From positions 1 to 5,195 of the forward strand of contig CAMJHU010000183.1 in the NCBI GenBank assembly GCA_946405565.1: a DNA stretch of 5,195 bases, in the 5' to 3' direction. The stretch is from an uncultured Clostridia bacterium (GTDB lineage: Bacteria; Bacillota; Clostridia; Oscillospirales; Acutalibacteraceae). Below the pieces are notes generated by a model. The model made no database searches, had not been told where the DNA came from, and was given only the letters and a program-made list of their open reading frames with translations. This document shows positions 1-5,195 of the stretch, in pieces. The translations under genes and the position numbers were made by a program. How positions within the stretch are numbered: the stretch's first letter is position 1; every line of letters begins with the position of its first letter.

Positions 1-374
1 GGTCCTCTGACTCCTACAGAGGCGCATTTGAATCCGTTGAAAGCAAACACTTGTCCGAAAGTTCTTACATCCAGCCACTTGGCGCAGGCCGTTTCCATAA
101 ATTTCCTTTCGTCCTTCTCGCCGGAGAGCTCTTTTGCTCTGTCTTTTAAGCAATTTGCTCCGTCGTCGCAGCGGTCATCCGACTGGACGAAAATCCTGTA
201 TCCCATATCCTGCATACGGTTTCTGATTTTTCTCTTGATACAGACGTCGGATATCTCTCCGAACCCATTGTAATCGGTTCTGGGACGGTTGCCGTTGAGC
301 GGATCGCCGTTGGAATTGGCATTGGTAACAGATACATACACCACAAAGTCGATTTTGTTCTGAAGCTTACTCAT
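1..374 (-). CDS. cas7c: Cas7c (Csd2), Cascade backbone protein (3'-partial)
   Basis: Cas7c is the repeated backbone subunit (about seven copies in I-C Cascade) that coats the spacer part of the crRNA and presents it for base pairing with the target strand. Only the first 124 codons are present; the frame runs off the left edge, against a family length near 280-300. The visible part is strongly conserved: the first RAMP strand KIDFVVYVSVTNANSNGDP (7-25), the RNA-contacting stretch NGNRPRTDYNGFGEISDVC (27-45), the helix IKRKIRNRMQD (46-56), and LDVRTFGQVFAF (101-112) leading to GVRG (121-124). The ATG at 374-372 overlaps the last 8 nt of cas8c as ATGAGTAA and follows a GGAGG by 9 nt, which suits the high copy number needed. 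No defect is seen in the visible part. Confidence 0.97.
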   Translation of the reverse strand, partial: MSKLQNKIDFVVYVSVTNANSNGDPLNGNRPRTDYNGFGEISDVCIKRKIRNRMQDMGYRIFVQSDDRCDDGANCLKDRAKELSGEKDERKFMETACAKWLDVRTFGQVFAFNGFKCASVGVRG

Positions 375-777
375 TGTTTTCATCCTCCGTATTGTTTACT
401 GTCGATGTTTCGCTGCTGTTCTTTTTGTAAAAGCTGTTTTTCTGAAGATAATAGCCCAAAAGATAGTTCTCTCCCAAAGGCTTATTGAAATCCTGTTCTC
501 CGCATTCGGAAATTTCCTCTAAAATCTGTCCGATCAGTCGGTCATAGAACACACGGGAACCGGCTGAAAGCTTTGGATAATACGCTGTTTTCAACTGCTC
601 GATGATGATTTTGGAAGCATACGCCGGACGACGGACAAACACCTGCTGCATACGGATAGCATTGGTTTCGCGTTTGCCGTCATTATCCTCATAAGTCGAA
701 CGTTCCGCGCGTTCCAGCACCGCCAGAAGTCTGCCGTACTGATAGCTTCTGTCTTTCTTTTCAGGTTCAAGAGCCAC
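367..777 (-). CDS. cas11c: Cas11c small subunit, internal in-frame gene within cas8c
   Basis: In type I-C systems, the Cascade small subunit has been shown to come from an internal translation start in the 3' part of cas8c, in the same frame; two copies line the belly of the complex and stabilise the R-loop and the non-target strand. Here an AGGAGG (791-786) stands 8 nt before an in-frame GTG (777-775, Val470 of Cas8c). This is as good a ribosome site as those of the main genes and lies in the expected place. The product would be 136 residues, starting (M)ALEPEKKDRSYQYGRLLA and ending at the cas8c TAA. It looks largely helical, with a basic middle (RRPAYASKIIIEQLKTAYY, protein residues 49-67) and a polar disordered tail. 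No other ATG, GTG or TTG nearby has a comparable site. The family mechanism is established; the exact start is inferred from sequence and has not been measured here. Confidence 0.82.
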   Translation of the reverse strand: MALEPEKKDRSYQYGRLLAVLERAERSTYEDNDGKRETNAIRMQQVFVRRPAYASKIIIEQLKTAYYPKLSAGSRVFYDRLIGQILEEISECGEQDFNKPLGENYLLGYYLQKNSFYKKNSSETSTVNNTEDENNE

Positions 778-2184
778 CTGACATTCCTCCTTCAATGTGT
801 CAATTTTATATTTTCTGATAACCGAACAGACGGTAAAAAGCAATCTGCCGCGGTTAATGGGATTGTATATCTGTAAATTCTCCGCCTTTATCACTAAGGC
901 CCGCATGATGTCCAGCGGGAAAACTGCCTGATCCACTCTGCATGAAATAAGTCGCTGCATATGCTGGGACAGTATTTTATCGTCAATCTCCATTTTCGCT
1001 TTGTCATCCTGTCCTCTCTGCGTTCCGAAGGCAAACCGCACAATATCCAACAGAGTGGGAGCCTGTATGCCGTAACCTCCGTTCAAAAAACAGCAGGTTT
1101 CGTCCCAATAGACAAGCCGCTCCAAAAAATCGGAATATTGCAGCTCATTGTAATACGCCACCGCTAATCTTCCGGTAGTCGCCGCGTCAAACGCGGCAAT
1201 GACTACATCGGCATTGTCGGGAAGATTGACGGTATAACCCAGCAGTTTTTTCCGCAACAGTTCTTTGTATTTCGTCATATCCGCGGCAGGTTGGTCTGAA
1301 AAACCGAGTAACGAAAGCGACGGCATAGGCGGTTGATTGCCCTGTGGATTCCAGCAGATAAACGTCCTGCCTCCGTACACGATTCTCGTTCCTTCGTTTG
1401 CCGCCAGCCATTTCAACGCGTTATGAGCCTTCTGAGAACTGATATACCCTATTGAAACTGCCTGTTCCGGCTTTTCAAATCTGCCCCTGTATGTAAAATT
1501 GGCATTGTCATTGGCAGAAATAATCTTGGCGTTACCGTTGAGAGAAATAACGCCTTTGATATGTTGAACCGCAGGACACAGCATTTTCCCGCTGAGCATA
1601 CAAAGCTCCGCTGATTCGGAAGATTTCTTTGCAAGATAAAAATCCTCAAATCCTTTCAGAACCTTTTTGTCATTCCAAACAGGTCCGCTTTCTTCGCCCA
1701 GACCGTTGACAATCCAGCAAATCAAAGCCTTTTCGTTCTGAATGTTTCCGTCCTTATCCCTTTTCAGCAGTTGCGCGTCGTCAAGGTTCCGCAGCAGTGT
1801 GCCCGCGTTCACATAACGCAAAATCGCTATCACTTTCGGAGAAGAATAGTCGGAATCCGCCCACTCCTTCAGACCTGTCGTATATAATGCAGTTTTATCC
1901 GGATACAGTCCGGAAATATAGGCAATGCTGTCGCAAAGGGCGTGCGCTTTTGCTGCGGACGTCCTGCCTGCCGAATCCTCCGTCACAGGAATGATAATCT
2001 TCGGCTCTTCCTTTCCGACAGCTCTTGCCTGAAGGAAATTACCTTCGGCGTCGATGGTGATTTCAATATCCGGCTTAGTGACGATATGCCCTATCGGAGC
2101 AAGCGGTTCCTCCCCGGCAGTGCTGACGCCCGCCAGACAGCTCATGGCGTCGTAGGTCTCGATGGCTTTCTGCAGCAGCCCCAT
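367..2184 (-). CDS. cas8c: Cas8c (Csd1), type I-C Cascade large subunit
   Basis: Cas8c is the single-copy large subunit, which reads the PAM in double-stranded DNA, starts R-loop formation and provides the Cas3 docking site. The 605-residue length is normal for Csd1 proteins. Family features are the N-terminal helix GLLQKAIETYDAM (2-14), the strand DIEITIDAEGNF (39-50), KIIIPVTEDSAGRTS (62-76), the SLLGF segment (291-295), and the hallmark FDAATTGRLAVAYYNEL (332-348) with the SDFLERLVYWDETC region after it (351-364). The ATG at 2184 follows an AGGAGG by 10 nt and matches the family's N-terminus. The last 136 residues (470-605) carry the small-subunit region KKDRSYQYGRLLAVLERAE (476-494) and are predicted to be made separately as Cas11c. 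The final 20 or so residues are a hydrophilic Ser/Thr/Asn/Glu tail that looks disordered. The stop overlaps the cas7c start by 8 nt. Sequence divergence among Cas8c proteins prevents naming PAM-contacting residues. Confidence 0.97.
   Translation of the reverse strand: MGLLQKAIETYDAMSCLAGVSTAGEEPLAPIGHIVTKPDIEITIDAEGNFLQARAVGKEEPKIIIPVTEDSAGRTSAAKAHALCDSIAYISGLYPDKTALYTTGLKEWADSDYSSPKVIAILRYVNAGTLLRNLDDAQLLKRDKDGNIQNEKALICWIVNGLGEESGPVWNDKKVLKGFEDFYLAKKSSESAELCMLSGKMLCPAVQHIKGVISLNGNAKIISANDNANFTYRGRFEKPEQAVSIGYISSQKAHNALKWLAANEGTRIVYGGRTFICWNPQGNQPPMPSLSLLGFSDQPAADMTKYKELLRKKLLGYTVNLPDNADVVIAAFDAATTGRLAVAYYNELQYSDFLERLVYWDETCCFLNGGYGIQAPTLLDIVRFAFGTQRGQDDKAKMEIDDKILSQHMQRLISCRVDQAVFPLDIMRALVIKAENLQIYNPINRGRLLFTVCSVIRKYKIDTLKEECQVALEPEKKDRSYQYGRLLAVLERAERSTYEDNDGKRETNAIRMQQVFVRRPAYASKIIIEQLKTAYYPKLSAGSRVFYDRLIGQILEEISECGEQDFNKPLGENYLLGYYLQKNSFYKKNSSETSTVNNTEDENNE
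384..388 (-). promoter_or_regulatory. Ribosome binding site of cas7c
   Basis: GGAGG ends 9 nt before the cas7c ATG at 374. It lies within the final codons of cas8c and cas11c, where it overlaps the codons of the acidic tail, so tail composition and cas7c initiation are tied together. Confidence 0.85.
786..791 (-). promoter_or_regulatory. Internal ribosome binding site for cas11c
   Basis: AGGAGG (within AAGGAGG) sits deep inside cas8c, where it encodes part of Lys465-Glu466-Glu467. It is 8 nt upstream of the in-frame GTG at 777. A perfect consensus at normal spacing before an in-frame start at the expected domain boundary marks it as the small-subunit translation signal. Confidence 0.8.
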
Positions 2185-2927
2185 TACAACTTCGCCTCCT
2201 CAAATTCCGTCAGTCCGGTGAAATTGTCAAGATCGTATCCGAACGGCTTTACCCGCATTTCATGTATTTTCTTGGTGACAGTACACTGCTCAGGACGGGG
2301 GAAAATAATCTCTCCATTGATCATGCGAGGATACCAGAATCGCGCGGTCATGGCGTCGCGGGTTTCATCCGAATAGGCTTCATCGGCGTAGGTCATGCCG
2401 TGAAACATCAACCCGAAGGTCAGCATTTCAAGATCATCGTACCAGCCGTTTCCTTCGCCGTAAACGCACGGTTCAACGTACCCCTGACATTCCCGTGTTC
2501 CCAGAAAAACGTCGCGTCTGCCGCCCTTGCGGATCATTCTCTTGGCAATTTCATGATGCTTATTTTCGTTGCGGTCACCCGCCAGCTCCGGACGGTTCAT
2601 GTTCCACTCGAAGTGCGCCCTCACCTGATACACGCAGTCTTTTAAATAGGTGTAATAGGATAAATCATTACCGGACTCATTCGGACCGTGCTGGTACTTG
2701 ACCGGGCGAATGCCCTTGACCTCTGTGCGGATGCGGTTGATGACCCTCACGCGGTCTATGTACCAGATCAGTGTCGGTTTCCAGTATACCGATGAGAGGA
2801 TTCCCTTGAGTGCCTCGTAGGTCGGCACCTGATAGGTACATTTTTCCCCTCCGACGCGCATGATAGGGTCGGAAAAGAGCGCGTAGTCACCGCTTACCTG
2901 AAATTCTACAATATTAGGATGCTGCAA
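2184..2927 (-). CDS. cas5c: Cas5c (Cas5d), pre-crRNA endoribonuclease and Cascade subunit
   Basis: In type I-C, Cas5c takes the role of Cas6: it cuts the CRISPR repeat in the pre-crRNA and stays bound to the 5' handle as a single copy in Cascade. The 247-residue product has the family length (about 220-250). It shows the N-terminal RAMP strand VEFQVSGDYALFSDP (7-21), the loop YQVPTYEALKGILSSVYWKP (32-51), the conserved stretch DRNENKHHE (118-126) and GGRRDVFLGTRECQGY (135-150). The catalytic triad described for Bacillus halodurans Cas5d (Tyr46, Lys116, His117) matches Tyr48, Lys123 and His124 here, so processing activity is likely intact. The start is TTG at 2927-2925, chosen because an AGGAGG lies 7 nt upstream and the family's N-terminal strand begins just after it; the first in-frame ATG is Met23, which would delete that strand. 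The gene starts inside the end of cas3 and its TAA shares one base with the cas8c ATG. Confidence 0.97.
   Translation of the reverse strand: MQHPNIVEFQVSGDYALFSDPIMRVGGEKCTYQVPTYEALKGILSSVYWKPTLIWYIDRVRVINRIRTEVKGIRPVKYQHGPNESGNDLSYYTYLKDCVYQVRAHFEWNMNRPELAGDRNENKHHEIAKRMIRKGGRRDVFLGTRECQGYVEPCVYGEGNGWYDDLEMLTFGLMFHGMTYADEAYSDETRDAMTARFWYPRMINGEIIFPRPEQCTVTKKIHEMRVKPFGYDLDNFTGLTEFEEAKL
2195..2200 (-). promoter_or_regulatory. Ribosome binding site of cas8c
   Basis: AGGAGG ends 10 nt before the cas8c ATG at 2184 and lies within the 3' end of cas5c. The cas5c stop and cas8c start are joined as TAATG, so ribosomes ending cas5c could also restart directly on cas8c. Confidence 0.85.
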
Positions 2928-5195
2928 TTGTATTCCTCCTTTTTCTTTGTGATAACGCCTGTGTCACTGTCATAAAAATCCGGTAGAACCGCCATTGCCA
3001 TTCCTCCGCAAACAGATGCAAGTGCGCCCTCTTCGCTGAGCTGTTTCAGTTCATGATCGTAGAGTGACACGGTAAATGCGTTCGCTCTGCGCAGCAGTTT
3101 TTTCGCTTTCTTCAGGTCGTGAAGACATTCGTCCGTACTAAGCCTGGCTATCATGTCTTTACCGTCACCGAAAGGCACCAGTACGGAAGATGTCTGGCTA
3201 TCAAGCGCATGAAACAAACTTCCCGCTGTTTTGAATGCCTGTCTGAGAAAATAGTTACCGTCCGAATGGACGGCATACGGATTGTCCGACAGCAGGGAGT
3301 AAAGCGTCGGATGCCCTTTGACAGGATAATCCATTGCAAAGCGTTCCTGATTCTTTTGATAAAGCGAACGGTAATAATACGCCACCGCCTTATCTGAAGA
3401 AAGATCGCAGTCAAAAGATTCCGGTTTTTTGCGATATTCTGTTATCAGATCAAGGAATGCGGCCTTGGCTCTGTTGATTTCCGGAAGATTGGTGAGCGAC
3501 TCATCGCTGCAATTGATCACATATACCGGCGAATGATTTCCGTATTCTCCATTGCGATTACAGCGACCTGCCGCCTGAATGATATTGTCAAGTCCTGCCG
3601 TAAGACGGATAACCGCTTCAAACGAAATGTCTACGCCGGCTTCGATAACCTGAGTGGAAATACAAATAACCTTTTCGTGATTTACAATGCTTTTGCATAT
3701 CATTTCCAGCGTCATGCGACGGTGTGCCACGCACATAGAGGAAGTCAGCAGAAAGCATCGATATCCTCTATCATTCAGCGTGTGCCACAAATCGGAAGCC
3801 TCGGCACGCTTGTTGCAGATGACAAGCAGTGACCGGTATTGATCCGCGATGTTTCCGACAAACGCCGGAATCTCACAGAACGGCATGGAACCGGCGTCAA
3901 TGATGTGGGTGCGTCTGAACACCTTTCGTATCCTGTGTTCCTCTTCTTCTCTGATGATTTTTTTGTCTGACAGAATGATACGGTGCTCCACTTCTTCCAA
4001 ACAGGGCTGCGTCGCTGAGCACAGAATAACAGAAGCCCCACAAACTGCCGACAAAAAGTTCATTGCCAGATCAAACAGGCTCAGCATTCTCCCCGGCACT
4101 GTCTGAACCTCGTCAAGAATGAGAACGCTGTCTGACAGCTTGTTCATACGCCTGATACAGCTTGTCCTGCCGCTGAAAAGCGTATTCAGCAGCTGAACGA
4201 GCGTTGTCACAATAACCGGACTGTCCCACGATTCCTCAAGGCTTCTCCTAGCGATATTCTCCTCACGGTTCTGATCTGTTATACTGTCATCGTCAATCAT
4301 AATATTGGAATGATGTTCGAGAACATATTCTTCTCCTATTCCTTCCCTTATTACCTGCGCGTTCTGTTCGGTTATGGAAATCAGCGGGGAAACATAGATG
4401 ATTCTGGATTTGCCGTGTATTCTGCAATGTTCCACCGCGTATCTCAAGGCGGAAAGGGTCTTTCCCGCTCCGGTAGGCACGTTAAGTCTGTAGATACCGT
4501 TTTTTTGAGCAGCAAACGCAGAGCAAAGATCGGAAATCCTCCTGCGCGTGCGCTGTATGTCGCTGTCGTTATCAAACGAACCGAGCTTTTGCATGAGCGA
4601 GAGCGACATGCTATCCCAATTCTGTATTCCCATTTCTGCGGATGAAACATGATTTGCGGCAAATTCAGCGGTGTCGCGCCGGTCTCCCTCGATAACAGCA
4701 GAGGTCACCAACCTTGCCAGCATTCCAAGATAAAAGAAGAATTCATCCGGCTTCTTTGAATTGGTGATGGATTTCATTTTTTCGACAGTGCCTTTTATTT
4801 CTCCGCACGCCAAAGCAAACAGTCTATCCACTTCGCTCTCAGGTAAACATTCGGACAAGAAGTTGTCGGCAGCAGTTTTGTCATATTGCGTCTGTTTATG
4901 CAGTCTATGCACAAACCCGTTTTCTCCTTCTTGCGACAAGGCGTCGAAGAGTCCGTGATGGCTGCCGATAGCGAATGCAATGATTTCCGCAGCCATGTTT
5001 CGGATAATCATTTCTGCATCTGAGGCGACATCTGTATGAAAACGCGATAGAATGTAATGGACTCCCGCAAAGGAATGAATCACACTTTTCGCCGTTTTTT
5101 GTCCTGATGCTGACAAACGGATGTAAGCGGCAAAGTCTTTAGAGAATTTTCCACAGTCATGCAAAAGCCCGGCAAGTAATCCGGTGTTTTCCAGC
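2906..5195 (-). CDS. cas3: Cas3 HD nuclease-helicase, type I-C (5'-partial)
   Basis: This is the target-degrading nuclease-helicase, recruited after Cascade forms an R-loop; it unwinds and shreds the DNA 3' to 5'. The frame is open to the right edge, giving 762 visible residues. Numbering them from the first full codon (Leu, 5194-5192), the HD signature LLHDCGKF has H12-D13, further likely metal ligands lie in SHHG (H79, H80), and the acidic D171 is in VIEGDRRDT. The SF2 helicase follows: motif I VPTGAGKT (239-246, bases 4480-4457), motif II DEVQ (361-364), motif III SAT (393-395), motif V STQVIEAGVD (513-522) and motif VI QAAGRCNR (540-547). A C-terminal domain of about 200 residues ends the protein. 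The codon at 5164, which could be mistaken for a start, is a TTG encoding the Leu before the HD pair; the real start lies outside the window, probably some 35 residues further upstream, so the first metal-binding His is not visible. The gene stops with TAG at 2908-2906, overlapping cas5c by 22 nt. No inactivating change is seen. Confidence 0.97.
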   Translation of the reverse strand, partial: LENTGLLAGLLHDCGKFSKDFAAYIRLSASGQKTAKSVIHSFAGVHYILSRFHTDVASDAEMIIRNMAAEIIAFAIGSHHGLFDALSQEGENGFVHRLHKQTQYDKTAADNFLSECLPESEVDRLFALACGEIKGTVEKMKSITNSKKPDEFFFYLGMLARLVTSAVIEGDRRDTAEFAANHVSSAEMGIQNWDSMSLSLMQKLGSFDNDSDIQRTRRRISDLCSAFAAQKNGIYRLNVPTGAGKTLSALRYAVEHCRIHGKSRIIYVSPLISITEQNAQVIREGIGEEYVLEHHSNIMIDDDSITDQNREENIARRSLEESWDSPVIVTTLVQLLNTLFSGRTSCIRRMNKLSDSVLILDEVQTVPGRMLSLFDLAMNFLSAVCGASVILCSATQPCLEEVEHRIILSDKKIIREEEEHRIRKVFRRTHIIDAGSMPFCEIPAFVGNIADQYRSLLVICNKRAEASDLWHTLNDRGYRCFLLTSSMCVAHRRMTLEMICKSIVNHEKVICISTQVIEAGVDISFEAVIRLTAGLDNIIQAAGRCNRNGEYGNHSPVYVINCSDESLTNLPEINRAKAAFLDLITEYRKKPESFDCDLSSDKAVAYYYRSLYQKNQERFAMDYPVKGHPTLYSLLSDNPYAVHSDGNYFLRQAFKTAGSLFHALDSQTSSVLVPFGDGKDMIARLSTDECLHDLKKAKKLLRRANAFTVSLYDHELKQLSEEGALASVCGGMAMAVLPDFYDSDTGVITKKKEEYNCSILIL
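2935..2940 (-). promoter_or_regulatory. Ribosome binding site deciding the TTG start of cas5c
   Basis: AGGAGG lies 7 nt before the TTG at 2927 and inside the last codons of cas3 (within Lys-Glu-Glu). It supports TTG as the true cas5c start, because no ATG or GTG lies in frame at a useful distance. Confidence 0.85.

Noticed and set aside
767..784. An out-of-frame ATG at 784-782 immediately after the internal AGGAGG, opening a five-codon frame that ends in TGA.
   Set aside because: The ATG lies only one base after the AGGAGG, too close for initiation, and the frame stops at once. The in-frame GTG at 777 has normal spacing.
907..960. Met409 and Met427 codons of Cas8c as possible cas11c starts.
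   Set aside because: Neither has a recognisable Shine-Dalgarno sequence upstream, and both lie well before the expected small-subunit boundary.
1942..2645. Plus-strand open frames of 127 and 144 codons opposite cas5c and cas8c.
   Set aside because: They lie antisense to well-conserved genes, have no recognisable domains, and are expected by chance opposite coding DNA. The same holds for the shorter frames elsewhere.
5158..5164. Position 5164 as the start of cas3.
   Set aside because: The codon is TTG, the frame stays open to the window edge, and the ten residues upstream (LENTGLLAGL) match the usual segment before the Cas3 HD motif. The gene is simply truncated by the window.
1..5195. A CRISPR array, anti-CRISPR, transposon or novel accessory gene within the window.
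   Set aside because: No direct repeats with regular spacing, inverted-repeat ends or unexplained reading frame was seen. The whole window is accounted for by the overlapping cas genes.

Overview
The window is the effector half of a type I-C (formerly Dvulg) CRISPR-Cas operon, all on the minus strand. In transcription order, from high to low coordinates, it holds cas3 (5' end cut by the right edge), cas5c, cas8c (csd1) with an internal in-frame cas11c, and cas7c (csd2; 3' end cut by the left edge). No CRISPR array, RNA gene, mobile element or terminator was recognised. The plus strand shows only shadow reading frames.

The organism is probably a member of the Bacillota (Clostridia-like). This is inferred from the purine-rich GGAGG/AGGAGG ribosome binding sites before every internal start, the use of TTG and GTG starts, a GC content that looks slightly below 50% by eye, and the Firmicutes-like character of the Cas proteins. 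The sequence does not fix the genus.

The layout has no intergenic DNA. cas3 overlaps cas5c by 22 nt, cas5c and cas8c share one base (TAATG), and cas8c overlaps cas7c by 8 nt (ATGAGTAA). Each Shine-Dalgarno site lies inside the upstream coding sequence, so the genes are probably translationally coupled on one mRNA whose promoter lies beyond the right edge. In the usual I-C order, cas4, cas1, cas2 and the array would follow beyond the left edge.

The genes would work together as follows. Cas5c cuts pre-crRNA (its Tyr-Lys-His triad is intact; I-C systems lack Cas6) and caps the crRNA 5' handle. Cas7c forms the backbone along the spacer. Cas8c recognises the PAM and starts R-loop formation. Cas11c supplies the small subunits along the belly of the complex. 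Cas3 is then recruited as HD nuclease plus helicase to degrade the target. All visible catalytic motifs are intact and no frame is broken, so the system looks functional.

The most interesting point is the unannotated small-subunit gene. Inside cas8c, an AGGAGG at 791-786 sits 8 nt before an in-frame GTG at 777, predicting a separate 136-residue Cas11c that shares the cas8c stop codon.
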